From: an uncultured Microbacterium sp.
GTDB taxonomy: Bacteria; Actinomycetota; Actinomycetes; Actinomycetales; Microbacteriaceae
Assembly: GCF_900078385.1 (NCBI RefSeq)
Contig: NZ_FLQR01000006.1
Location: 310,001 to 374,000 of the forward strand
Reading direction: 5' to 3'
Length of the DNA: 64,000 bases
The position numbers and the translations under genes are program-made. A model generated the notes under the pieces. The model saw only the letters and a list, made by a program, of their open reading frames with translations, was not told the origin of the DNA and did not search any database. Positions 50,959-59,788 of the stretch are shown in pieces. Numbering within the stretch: the first letter of the stretch is position 1; every line of letters starts with the position of its first letter.

Positions 50959-51876
50959 TCATCCCTTCAGCCCTCCAGCGCTGATGCCCTGGATGATCTG
51001 ACGCTGGCCGAGGAAAAAGATGACGATCATCGGGATCGTGGCGATGACACTCGCCGTCACGATGATCTCCCAGTGCCATTCGCCGCCGAAGCCGAACGCG
51101 TCGACGAGGGATTTGAGTCCACGCGGGATGGTGAAGGTCGAGGCGTCGCGCAGGTAGATGAGCGCGCGCATGAGGTCGGTCCAGACGGCCTGCACCTCGA
51201 AGACCAGGGTCACGGCGAGCGCCGGCTTGCTCAGCGGCAGCGCGATCCGCCAGAAGACCCCCCACTGGGTCGCCCCGTCGACCCGGGCGGCGTCGAACAG
51301 GTCGCGCGGGAGCCCGAGCATGAACTGTCGCAGCAGGAACACGTAGAAGGCGCTCGCGAAGAGGTTCTGGCCCCACATCGGGACGAGCGTCCCGACGAGG
51401 CCCAGAGAATTCCAGATGAGGAACGTCGGGATCATCGTCACGGCGCCGGGGAGCATCATGGTGGCGAGGACGAGGCCGAACAGTGCGTTGCGGCCGCGGA
51501 AGCTGAAATAGGCGAAGCCCCACGCGACCATGGCACTGGAGATCGTCACGGCGACGGCCGCGAGCACCGTCACGATGAGCGTGTTCAGCAGCCACAGCGC
51601 AAGCGGAGCCTCCTGCCAGACCCGGATGTAGTTGTCCCACGTGAAGGTCTCCGGGATGAGGCGGTTGTCGAAGACCTGACCGCGGGGCTTGAAGGAGGCG
51701 CTGATCAGCCACACGAAGGGGTAGGCGAAGATCACGGCGAAGATCGCGAGGGCGATGCCGATGATCACGCGGCTGACCCGGTGCGGCCTGCGCCGTTCGC
51801 GCACGCGGACCGGGCTGCCCTGTGGTTCATCACCGAGGGGAGCGGCCGCCGGCGGGCGGGTGGCGGACAGCGTCAT
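50959..51876 (-). CDS. Carbohydrate ABC importer permease, MalG type
   Basis: 305-aa permease (CUT1 family). Six helices; the coupling loop DAARVDGATQWGVFWRIALPLSKPA and the C-terminal FFLGQRQIIQGISAGGLKG are diagnostic. Overlaps the second permease by ATGA. Last gene of the importer. No ATPase is encoded, which is common for CUT1 systems sharing a global MsiK-type ATPase. Confidence 0.93.
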   Translation of the reverse strand: MTLSATRPPAAAPLGDEPQGSPVRVRERRRPHRVSRVIIGIALAIFAVIFAYPFVWLISASFKPRGQVFDNRLIPETFTWDNYIRVWQEAPLALWLLNTLIVTVLAAVAVTISSAMVAWGFAYFSFRGRNALFGLVLATMMLPGAVTMIPTFLIWNSLGLVGTLVPMWGQNLFASAFYVFLLRQFMLGLPRDLFDAARVDGATQWGVFWRIALPLSKPALAVTLVFEVQAVWTDLMRALIYLRDASTFTIPRGLKSLVDAFGFGGEWHWEIIVTASVIATIPMIVIFFLGQRQIIQGISAGGLKG

Positions 51877-52835
51877 CGCGCTTCCTCCCCCTCGTAGTAG
51901 ACGAGCCGGCGCGAGATGAGGATCTGCACGGTGGTGACGACCATGATCAGCGCGAACAGCACCCAGGCGAGCGCCGACGCGTATCCCATGTGCAGGAATT
52001 CGAAGGCCTGCTGGAAGAGGTAGATGACGTAGAACAGCGCCGCGTCATTGCTGTACGTCGTGTTCCCTGCCCCGAAGAACGCGGTGTACGCCTCATCGAA
52101 GGTCTGGAGCCCCGCGATCGTGTTGACGATGACGATGAAGAACAGCGCCGGGCTGATCATCGGCAGGGTCACGCTGAGCGACTGCCGCCAGAACCCGGCG
52201 CCGTCCAGGCGGGCGGACTCGTACAGCTCCTCAGGCACGCTCTGCAGCGCGGCGAGCAGGATGATGACGGAGGCGCCGACGGTCCACAGGCTCATGATCA
52301 CGAGGCCCGGCTTCACCCATGCCGGGTCGGTGGTCCAGGACGGCCCGTCGATCCCGATCGTTCCGAGCATGCTGTTGAACAGGCCGTTCTGCCCGTTGAA
52401 CAGGAGCAGGAACAGCACGCCGACGGCCACGGGCGGGGTCATCTTCGGGAGGAAGAAGATCGTGCGGTAGAACCCCGACGCACGACCCGCCCGATGCAGC
52501 AGCAACGCCAGCAGCAGCGACACGATGACATACAGGGGCACCTGGAGCGCCGTGAAGAGGAACGTGTTGCTGAGCGCGAGTCCCACTTTCGGGTCATCGA
52601 ACAGCTCCGCGAAGTTGTCCAACCCCACGAAGGTCGGGTCGTTGATCACGTCGTAGTCGGTCAGCGACAGGTACGCGCTGTAGATCAGCGGCCACGCGGT
52701 GAAAACGAGGAAGCCGATGATCCAGGGGCTCAGGAACAGCACAGCCGTCCCGGCGTTGCGCCGGTGCGCGCGGGCGCGCGATGCGTCACGCGCCCGCTGG
52801 GTCGGATCGTCCGCGACGATCGTGGCCGCGGCCAT
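51873..52835 (-). CDS. Carbohydrate ABC importer permease, MalF type
   Basis: 320-aa permease. FLSPWIIGFLVFTAWPLIYS and YLSLTDYDVINDPTFVGLDN at the N terminus are hallmarks; the coupling loop ESARLDGAGFWRQSLSVTLP follows. Two bases after the binding-protein stop. Partner of the MalG-type permease. Confidence 0.93.
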   Translation of the reverse strand: MAAATIVADDPTQRARDASRARAHRRNAGTAVLFLSPWIIGFLVFTAWPLIYSAYLSLTDYDVINDPTFVGLDNFAELFDDPKVGLALSNTFLFTALQVPLYVIVSLLLALLLHRAGRASGFYRTIFFLPKMTPPVAVGVLFLLLFNGQNGLFNSMLGTIGIDGPSWTTDPAWVKPGLVIMSLWTVGASVIILLAALQSVPEELYESARLDGAGFWRQSLSVTLPMISPALFFIVIVNTIAGLQTFDEAYTAFFGAGNTTYSNDAALFYVIYLFQQAFEFLHMGYASALAWVLFALIMVVTTVQILISRRLVYYEGEEAR

Positions 52836-52837
52836 GA

Positions 52838-54223
52838 TCAGTCACTCGATTCCAGCTTGGCCCATCCCTCATCGAGGGCAGACTGCGCCTTCTCCTGCGC
52901 CGCTGCCAGTGCGTCGGCGGGCTCCTTCTGGCCGTTCAGCACGGCGTTGACGGCGTCGAACATCGCCGCCTTGAACTCCGCGTCGGCCGGATTGGCCGGG
53001 AGGCTGAAGGTGCGGTCGTTCGCCTCGTACATCTTCTCCACGGCGGTCGCCCACGGCTCGTCGTCGGCCGTCGTCATCTCGCGGATCATCGAGTCGGCCT
53101 CGGCGTTGCCCGTGAGGATGCCGGTGAACGCTTTGCCCTCTTCGTTCCGCGCCTCCAGACGCGCGTTCGCCGCGGCCTCCCATGCGTCGAGCGAGGTCAT
53201 GACACGCGCGAACCGGCACGCGGCGGCCGGGTTCTCGGCGCCGGCCGGAATGACCCATGCCGAGCCGGATGCGTACGCCAGCGGCTCGCCGTTGCGGTCG
53301 CGCACCGTGTCGAAGGTCACCGGCGCATCGGGCGACACATCGTTCAGCACGTTGACGTACCACTGCTCCATCGGCATGGCGCCGAGGACGTCGGTCGCGA
53401 ACTGGTTCCCCTCGCCGAAGAAGTCGGCCGAGTCGCGGTAGGCCTTGACCGCGCTGAAGCCGCCCTGGGAGTCGTAGATGCCCACTGCCCACTCGAGCGC
53501 CTCGAGGACGGCTGGGTCGTCGAGCTGCGCGGTCTTGCCGTCATCCGATATGAGCGCCGCGCCATTGGCCATCGCCCAGAGCGGGAGGAACTCGGGGAGC
53601 TTGCTGTCCACGCCGATGACGGAGAGCTTGCCGGATGCCTCCGTCGTCATCGCCTCGGCGGCGCCCGCCATGGCATCCCAATCGGACCCGTTGACGTCGT
53701 CGAGCGTCAGGCCGGCCGCTTCCAGCAGATCGGCGTTCGCCATCGTGATCTGCACGGTGTTGAACTCGGGGATGCCGTAGACGTCGTCGGCCAGGGTGAC
53801 TTGGGCGAGACCGGACTCCACGAAGTCCTGCGTCGGGATGTCCTCGCCCTCGATGCAGTCGCCGAGGGGCACGATGGCGCCGCGGGCGGCGAGCGAGCCC
53901 ACCTGGTCACGGTTCGCGTAGACGAGGTCCGGCGGCGCGCCGGTCGCGATCGCCGAGAGGAGCTGCTGCATGTCGAGGTCGCCCTCCGCGAGCTTGACGT
54001 CGACGTCGCCGACAGCCTCCTTCGCCAGATCGAGGCGTGACGTCGCGACCTCGTCGACGCCGGTGAAGCCCATGATCGAGAGCGACCCGGTGAGTTCGGT
54101 GTCGGGGCTGTACTCCGCGTCGTCATCGTCGTTGCCGCCGGTCCCCTGCGCGCAGCCGGTGAGGCCGCCGAAGAGGGTGAGTGCGGCGGCGACCGCGACG
54201 AGTCGTCTGGATGTGGTGTGCAC
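52838..54223 (-). CDS. Carbohydrate ABC importer substrate-binding lipoprotein
   Basis: 461-aa family-1 solute-binding protein. Signal sequence with lipobox GLTGC at about residues 20-24 and an acidic linker (GGNDDDDAEY). Typical blocks: ATGAPPDLVYANRDQVGSL, GIPEFNTVQITMANADLLEAAGL, GAMPMEQWYVNVL. GTG start at 54223 after GGGGG. No glycosidase or LacI regulator is nearby, so the sugar cannot be named. Confidence 0.92.
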   Translation of the reverse strand: MHTTSRRLVAVAAALTLFGGLTGCAQGTGGNDDDDAEYSPDTELTGSLSIMGFTGVDEVATSRLDLAKEAVGDVDVKLAEGDLDMQQLLSAIATGAPPDLVYANRDQVGSLAARGAIVPLGDCIEGEDIPTQDFVESGLAQVTLADDVYGIPEFNTVQITMANADLLEAAGLTLDDVNGSDWDAMAGAAEAMTTEASGKLSVIGVDSKLPEFLPLWAMANGAALISDDGKTAQLDDPAVLEALEWAVGIYDSQGGFSAVKAYRDSADFFGEGNQFATDVLGAMPMEQWYVNVLNDVSPDAPVTFDTVRDRNGEPLAYASGSAWVIPAGAENPAAACRFARVMTSLDAWEAAANARLEARNEEGKAFTGILTGNAEADSMIREMTTADDEPWATAVEKMYEANDRTFSLPANPADAEFKAAMFDAVNAVLNGQKEPADALAAAQEKAQSALDEGWAKLESSD

Positions 54224-54312
54224 GATGTCCCCCTACGTTTTGTCCTCGGTGAGCGCCCGAGAAGTGGGCGGTGGGCAGAAGATAGATCGCCGATTCCGCT
54301 CCGCGCGGGGGC

Positions 54313-54341
54313 TTGACACGCAACCTGCTCGGGGGTAGCCG
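54313..54341 (+). promoter_or_regulatory. Putative promoter of the alcohol dehydrogenase operon
   Basis: Perfect -35 TTGACA at 54313-54318; 17 bases later the -10 would be TAGCCG, which is weak. About 110 bases before the start codon, so a leader would be present. Could be activator- or alternative-sigma-dependent. Confidence 0.35.
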
Positions 54342-54450
54342 ATCATTCGCTCACCTACGTCCCGCGCGCAGAGCGGGATCGGGATTCCACATCGCGCGGC
54401 GAGATGCAACCCCCCTGCGTGGATCGGCGTCCGCGCCTAAGACCGGAGTC

Positions 54451-55596
54451 ATGAGAGCGATGACCTACCGCGGACCGTACAAGATCCGGGTCGACAGCAA
54501 GCCGGACCCGCGCATCGAGCATCCGAACGATGCGATCGTCCGTGTCGAGCTGGCCGCGATCTGCGGCTCGGACCTCCACCTCTATCACGGGATGATGCCT
54601 GACACGCGGGTCGGGCACACCTTCGGCCACGAGTTCATCGGGAAGGTCGAAGAGGTAGGGGCCTCCGTGCAGAAGCTGAAGGTCGGCGACCGGGTCATGG
54701 TGCCGTTCAACATCTACTGCGGCTCCTGCTTCTTCTGCGCCCGCGGGCTGTACTCGAACTGCCACAACGTCAACGCGAACGCGACGGCCATCGGCGGCAT
54801 CTACGGGTATTCGCACACCACCGGGGGGTACGACGGCGGGCAGGCGGAGCTCGTGCGCGTGCCGTTCGCCGACGTCGGGCCGGCCCTCATCCCCGACGAC
54901 ATCCACCCGGAGGACGCTTTGCTGCTCACGGATGCGTTCTCGACGGGGTACTTCGGAGCGCAGCTCGCCGACATCGACGAAGGCGACAGCGTCGTGGTGT
55001 TCGGCGCGGGCCCGGTCGGCCTCGCCGCGGCGCGGTCCTGCTGGCTCATGGGTGCGGGACGCGTCATCGTCGTCGATCACCTGGACTACCGGCTGCGCAA
55101 GGCTGAGACCTTCGCGTTCGCGGAGACCGTGCACTTCGGCGAGGTTGACGACGTCGTGCTGACCCTGAAGAAGAGGACCGACGGACTGGGCCCCGACCGC
55201 ATCGTCGAAGCAGTCGGGGCGGAGGCGGACGGCCACGTGCTGCAGCACGTCACAGCGGCGAAGCTGAAGATGCAGGGCGGGTCGCCGATCGCTCTGAACT
55301 GGGCCATCGACTCGGTCCGCAAGGGTGGCACCGTCTCGGTCATGGGTGCGTACGGTCCTCTCTTCAGCGCGGTGAAGTTCGGGGACGCCATGAACAAGGG
55401 GCTGACGCTGCGCATGAATCAGGCACCCGTGAAGCGCCAGTGGCCGCGACTGCTCGAGCACATCCGCGCCGGCCACATCGCGCCGAGAGAGCTCATCACA
55501 CATCGGATCGCGCTGGAGGACATCGCCGAGGGCTACCACCTCTTCTCATCCAAGCTCGACGGCATCATCAAGCCGATCATCGCGACCGTCGCGTAG
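54451..55596 (+). CDS. Zinc-dependent alcohol dehydrogenase (MDR superfamily)
   Basis: 381-aa medium-chain dehydrogenase of the formaldehyde/threonine-dehydrogenase-like group. Catalytic zinc ligands in AAICGSDLHLYHG and GHEFIG; structural zinc Cys set in YCGSCFFCARGLYSNCHN; Rossmann loop VVVFGAGPVGLAAARS. ATG at 54451 has GGAG close by; ATG 54460 is an alternative. 16 bases before the next gene, probably co-transcribed. Confidence 0.88.
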   Translation: MRAMTYRGPYKIRVDSKPDPRIEHPNDAIVRVELAAICGSDLHLYHGMMPDTRVGHTFGHEFIGKVEEVGASVQKLKVGDRVMVPFNIYCGSCFFCARGLYSNCHNVNANATAIGGIYGYSHTTGGYDGGQAELVRVPFADVGPALIPDDIHPEDALLLTDAFSTGYFGAQLADIDEGDSVVVFGAGPVGLAAARSCWLMGAGRVIVVDHLDYRLRKAETFAFAETVHFGEVDDVVLTLKKRTDGLGPDRIVEAVGAEADGHVLQHVTAAKLKMQGGSPIALNWAIDSVRKGGTVSVMGAYGPLFSAVKFGDAMNKGLTLRMNQAPVKRQWPRLLEHIRAGHIAPRELITHRIALEDIAEGYHLFSSKLDGIIKPIIATVA

Positions 55597-55612
55597 ACCC
55601 CAGGAGGACGAC

Positions 55613-56194
55613 ATGCCCTACACCGCCGACAAGCCCGGCGCCGCCCATGATGCCGAGGCGCTCAGGGCCCGGATCCCCGGCTGGGGCTCCGACCTCGATC
55701 ACGCCCAGCGTCCCGCCTTCCCCCGCGAGCAGCCGGGCATCGATACCGGCGCACACTGGGATCTCCCGGAGCAGCAGGTCCAGCGCGGTCCCCGCGAGAA
55801 GTCGGTCGAGCATCTCCGGCTGACGCCGGTCTTCGGAACGGCGCAGCCGTTGCGCGGCGCCGCCGGCGTCATCCGTCGGTTCGCGTACGACCGTTACAGT
55901 GAGGGCCAGACCGCGCACTGGCTCCTGCTCGTGGTGGGCGACCGTGTCGACGCCGTGAGCGCGCATCTGCGCTCCTTCCTCTCGCGCCGGCCGGATGATC
56001 CGATCACCCAGTCGGGAGTGCTCGGCGAGCGTGGCCGACGTCCGATCGCCTCGCGGTTCGGGCGTGGCCGGGTCGATCTCAAGCACGCCTGGCTCGACCC
56101 GCTCCTGACCGTGGGGCCGTGGGTGCTCGCGGCGGTGGCCCTGTTCCGGGTCGGCCGCGCGATCGTCCGAGCCGTCGGGGGCCGCGGTCGCTGA
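55613..56194 (+). CDS. Hypothetical protein, one C-terminal membrane helix
   Basis: 193-aa protein with a disordered Pro/Gly/Ala N-terminal third (RIPGWGSDLDHAQRP), a central folded part (RRFAYDRYSEGQTAHWLLLV) and a hydrophobic C-terminal segment (LLTVGPWVLAAVALFRVG). Strong AGGAGGACGAC site. Runs with the alcohol dehydrogenase. No family recognised. Confidence 0.7.
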   Translation: MPYTADKPGAAHDAEALRARIPGWGSDLDHAQRPAFPREQPGIDTGAHWDLPEQQVQRGPREKSVEHLRLTPVFGTAQPLRGAAGVIRRFAYDRYSEGQTAHWLLLVVGDRVDAVSAHLRSFLSRRPDDPITQSGVLGERGRRPIASRFGRGRVDLKHAWLDPLLTVGPWVLAAVALFRVGRAIVRAVGGRGR

Positions 56195-56250
56195 CGCGTG
56201 ACGGCGGTCCACGCATTCGCGTGTGCGTCAAATGCTCCGCGCCGCTCGTC

Positions 56251-56568
56251 TCAGACGTCCCCCGGCGCGAGTTCCCCCTGACCGTCCTCACCCAATTCGG
56301 CGATCACCGGGTCCTCGCCCTGCGTCTCCGGCTGCTCTGCGGAGGTCGGCAGGTCGGTGGCGGGCACTTCGTCCGACTCGTCGGGGATCTCCGCCGGGTC
56401 GGCTCCCGTCCCGGTGGTCTCGCTGTCGCCGGCCTGCTCCCACTCGGCCTGCGCCGGGTCCTGCGACGGGTCGTCGAAAGACGTCGTGTCGCGTCCCGTG
56501 AGCGGCTGGCCCCCCGGGTCGGCGTCACTGGAGGCGGCGGCCACGTCGTTGTCGCTGATGTTCGTCAT
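56251..56568 (-). CDS. Acidic disordered protein
   Basis: 105-aa protein, almost entirely Asp/Glu/Thr/Pro/Gly, with no hydrophobic core. The ATG at 56568 is taken as the start; the frame extends to 56634 but without a ribosome site. Similar acidic, Gln/Pro-rich small proteins are common in Microbacteriaceae stress regions. Convergent with the 193-aa gene. Confidence 0.55.
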   Translation of the reverse strand: MTNISDNDVAAASSDADPGGQPLTGRDTTSFDDPSQDPAQAEWEQAGDSETTGTGADPAEIPDESDEVPATDLPTSAEQPETQGEDPVIAELGEDGQGELAPGDV

Positions 56569-56675
56569 GGTCGCCACGCTAGGCGCGGCAACCGGGCACC
56601 TCAGGGGGCTTGACAACAACCGGGCCGATGTCAACCCGGTGACTCGCGCATGGACGCCCTCGTAGCATCCCGGGC

Positions 56676-57023
56676 ATGGCTATCGAACTGAACCGCCCCG
56701 CGCTGCAGAACGCCCGCACGCTGATCCGCGCCGGCAAGGTCGTGCGCGACGAGCGCGACGCCTGGTCGGAGGCCGCGCCCACCGCGGACGAGGAGAACAG
56801 CTTCATCGAGGAGCACGGCTGGACGGAGTTCTCGCATTGGCATCTCGGCATCGACAAGGCCGAGAATGCGGAGACCAAGCAGGCGTACTCCTTCCCGTTC
56901 GGCGACTTCCGCAAGGTGCACCGCTCCGGCGTGATCTCCGGGGAGAGTCGCGCCGGTCAACACGACCACGACGAGATCCGCGACGAGCTGCGCAGGCTCC
57001 TCGAGGTCATCGACGCGGATTGA
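56676..57023 (+). CDS. Hypothetical small protein
   Basis: 115-aa soluble protein (LNRPALQNARTLIRAGKVVR, EEHGWTEFSHWHLGIDK, KQAYSFPFGDFRKVHRSGVI). No catalytic motif recognised; the pattern suggests a compact alpha+beta domain. Followed 13 bases later by the DUF72 gene, probably one unit. Confidence 0.75.
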   Translation: MAIELNRPALQNARTLIRAGKVVRDERDAWSEAAPTADEENSFIEEHGWTEFSHWHLGIDKAENAETKQAYSFPFGDFRKVHRSGVISGESRAGQHDHDEIRDELRRLLEVIDAD

Positions 57024-57036
57024 GCGACCGCCCGGC

Positions 57037-57762
57037 ATGATCCGAATCGGCACCTCCGGCTGGAGCTACGACCACTGGACGGGGGTCCTCTACCCGCCCG
57101 GGATGCCGGCGGCAGGGCGCCTCGCGCGCTACACCGAGGCGTTCGACACGGTCGAGCTGAACGCGAGCTTCTATCGCTGGCCGCCCGACGCGCGCTTCGC
57201 CTCATGGCGTGAGCGGCTCCCGCCCGGCTTCGCGATGACCGTGAAGGCGCCACGCGGTCTGACGCATGGCAAACGTCTCTACGACCCGGAGGTGTGGCTG
57301 GAGCGCATGACACGGGGATGGCGCGCGCTCGGCGACCGCGCCGGCTGCATGATCGTGCAGCTTCCGCCGGACATGCCGCGCGACGACGACCGCCTGGACT
57401 ACTTCCTCGCGCGGGTACCCGACAGGATGACCGCGGCCGTCGAGCTGCGCCATCCGACCTGGAACGACGACGCCGTCTTCCACCTCCTGGAGCGCCATGG
57501 CGCGGCGTACTGCGTCGTGAGCGGCGCGCACATCGCGTGCATTCTGCGTGCGACGGCACCCGTCGTGTACATCCGGTTCCACGGTCCGAGCCACGACCGC
57601 CTGTACGAGGGCTCGTACTCCGATGACGACCTCGGGTGGTGGGCCGACCGCATCCGGGAGTGGTCGTCGAGCGGACACGACGTCTGGGCGTATTTCAACA
57701 ACGACGGGCACGGCCACGCCGTCCGCAACGCCCTGACGCTGCGCCGTTTCCTCGGCGCGTGA
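57037..57762 (+). CDS. DUF72 (YecE-like) protein
   Basis: 241-aa TIM-barrel-like protein of the DUF72 family: IRIGTSGWSYDHWTGVLYP at the start, FDTVELNASFYRWP, FAMTVKAPRGLTH and YIRFHGPSHDRLYEGSY later, and VWAYFNNDGHGHAVRNAL at the end. Biochemical role is unsettled in the literature. Complete at typical length. Confidence 0.9.
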   Translation: MIRIGTSGWSYDHWTGVLYPPGMPAAGRLARYTEAFDTVELNASFYRWPPDARFASWRERLPPGFAMTVKAPRGLTHGKRLYDPEVWLERMTRGWRALGDRAGCMIVQLPPDMPRDDDRLDYFLARVPDRMTAAVELRHPTWNDDAVFHLLERHGAAYCVVSGAHIACILRATAPVVYIRFHGPSHDRLYEGSYSDDDLGWWADRIREWSSSGHDVWAYFNNDGHGHAVRNALTLRRFLGA

Positions 57763-57766
57763 GGGC

Positions 57767-59788
57767 TCAGGCCTCTGTCTGAGCCGTCTCCTCCGCGAGT
57801 TCGTCGGTCGCGGCGTGCTCGAACTGGGCGCGGTACAGACGCCAGTAGGCACCCTCGGCGGCGATGAGCTCCTCGTGCGTGCCCTTCTCGACGATGTCGC
57901 CGTGCTCCATCACGAGGATGAGGTCGGCGTCGCGGATCGTGGAGAGGCGGTGCGCGATGACGAACGAGGTGCGCCCCTCGCGGAGCGCGGCCATCGCGTG
58001 CTGCAGCAGCAGCTCGGTGCGGGTGTCGACCGACGAGGTGGCCTCGTCGAGGATCAGCACCGACGGCTGCGCGACGAACGCACGCGCGATCGTGATCAGC
58101 TGCTTCTCACCGGCCGAGACGTTGGACGCCTCCTCGTCGAGGACCGTGTCGTACCCGTCCGGGAGCGAGTGCACGAACCGGTCGACGCGCGTCGCGGTCG
58201 CGGCATCCACGATCTCCTGATCGGTCGCCGACTCGCGGCCGTAGCGGATGTTCTCGCGGATGGTGCCGGCGAACAGCCACGGATCCTGCAGCACCATGCC
58301 GGTGCGGGAGCGCACGTCGTCGCGGGTGAGTTCGGCGATGTCCTGCCCGTCGAGGAGGATGCGGCCGCCGTCGAGCTCGTAGAACCGCATGATGAGGTTC
58401 ACGAGCGTCGTCTTGCCGGCGCCGGTCGGTCCGACGATCGCGACCGTCTGCCCGGGTTCGACGCGGAACGACAGGTCGGTGATGAGCGGGTGCTCCGGCG
58501 CGTAGGAGAACGACACGTTCTCGAACTCGATGACGCCCTGCCCGTCGACGGCGGCCGGCGCGTCGAGGGCATCCGGCTCCTGCTCGTCGGCGTCGAGGAG
58601 CTCGAACACGCGCTCCGCCGACGCCGTGCCGGACTGGATGACCGCCGCCATGCCGCCCAACTGCGAGAGCGGCTGGGTGAACTGCTGCGAGTACTGGATG
58701 AACGCCTGCACGTCGCCGAGACGCAGCTGGCCGCTCGCGACCATGAGCCCGCCGAGCACGGCGATCCCGACGTAGGTCAGGTTCCCGATGAACATCATGC
58801 CCGGCATGATGACGCCGGAGAGGAACTGCGCCTTGAAGGCGGCTTCGTAGAGTTCCTCGTTCTCGACCTGGAACTTCTCCCGCGAGTCGACCTCGCGCCC
58901 GAAGACCTTCACGAGCGCGTGCCCGGAGAACGACTCCTCGACACGGGCGTTGAGGCGCCCGACCTTCTGCCACTGCGTGTTGAACGCCTTCTGCGAACGG
59001 GGTCCGATGACGCCGAAGATGACCGCCATGAAGGGCAGCGAGACGAGGGCGACGAGGGCGAGCTGCCACGAGATCGAGAACATCATGATGAGCACGCCCA
59101 CGACCGTGAGCACCGAGGTCACGACACCGGAGAGGGACTGCTGCATCGTCTGCGTGATGTTGTCGATGTCGTTGGTGACGCGCGAGATCAGCTCGCCGCG
59201 CTGGACCTTGTCGAAGTACGACAGCGGCAGGCGGTTGATCTTCGTCTCGACCGACTCGCGCAGCCGCCACATCGTGCGGACCATGATCACGTTGATGACG
59301 TAGCCCTGGATCCAGCTGAGGAACGACGACACGACGTAGATCGCGAGCACGGCGACGATGACCACACGGAGCGCCTCGAAGTCGACCCCGGCGCCGACGG
59401 TGAAGTCGCTCATCGCGGCGATCATGTTCGCCAGGTCGGTCTGGCCGGCGCCGCGGAGCGCGTCGACGACGACCTCCTGCGACGTGCCGGCGGGGAACTG
59501 CTCCGCGAGGGCGGTCGAGGCGACGCCCTCGAAGATGAGGTTCGTCGCCTCGCCGAGGATCTTCGGCGCGATGACGGCCAGCACGACACCGAGCGCGCCG
59601 AGCACTGAGACGAACACGAACGCGAGGGCGTGCGGCTTCAGCAGGCCGATCAGTCGGCCGAAGCTCTGACCGAAGTTCGCGGCCTTGCCGGGCTTGACGC
59701 TGTCCCAGTCGCCCGAGTTCTGACGTGCCTGTTCGGCGAGTTCGAGGTCGCGGCGCTCGTCCTCGGTCAGGTTCTCCGTGGCGGTCAT
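57767..59788 (-). CDS. Heterodimeric ABC exporter, subunit 2
   Basis: 673-aa exporter half (membrane domain then ATPase). Walker A VAIVGPTGAGKTTLV, signature-like NVSAGEKQLITIARA, Walker B SVLILDEATSSVDTRTE with the catalytic Glu, switch His in VIAHRLSTIRD. ATG at 59788 overlaps the upstream subunit (ATGA). Around 100 extra residues before and within the membrane domain (an insertion around LANMIAAMSDF) lengthen it relative to its partner. Exports lipids, peptides or drugs. Confidence 0.92.
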   Translation of the reverse strand: MTATENLTEDERRDLELAEQARQNSGDWDSVKPGKAANFGQSFGRLIGLLKPHALAFVFVSVLGALGVVLAVIAPKILGEATNLIFEGVASTALAEQFPAGTSQEVVVDALRGAGQTDLANMIAAMSDFTVGAGVDFEALRVVIVAVLAIYVVSSFLSWIQGYVINVIMVRTMWRLRESVETKINRLPLSYFDKVQRGELISRVTNDIDNITQTMQQSLSGVVTSVLTVVGVLIMMFSISWQLALVALVSLPFMAVIFGVIGPRSQKAFNTQWQKVGRLNARVEESFSGHALVKVFGREVDSREKFQVENEELYEAAFKAQFLSGVIMPGMMFIGNLTYVGIAVLGGLMVASGQLRLGDVQAFIQYSQQFTQPLSQLGGMAAVIQSGTASAERVFELLDADEQEPDALDAPAAVDGQGVIEFENVSFSYAPEHPLITDLSFRVEPGQTVAIVGPTGAGKTTLVNLIMRFYELDGGRILLDGQDIAELTRDDVRSRTGMVLQDPWLFAGTIRENIRYGRESATDQEIVDAATATRVDRFVHSLPDGYDTVLDEEASNVSAGEKQLITIARAFVAQPSVLILDEATSSVDTRTELLLQHAMAALREGRTSFVIAHRLSTIRDADLILVMEHGDIVEKGTHEELIAAEGAYWRLYRAQFEHAATDELAEETAQTEA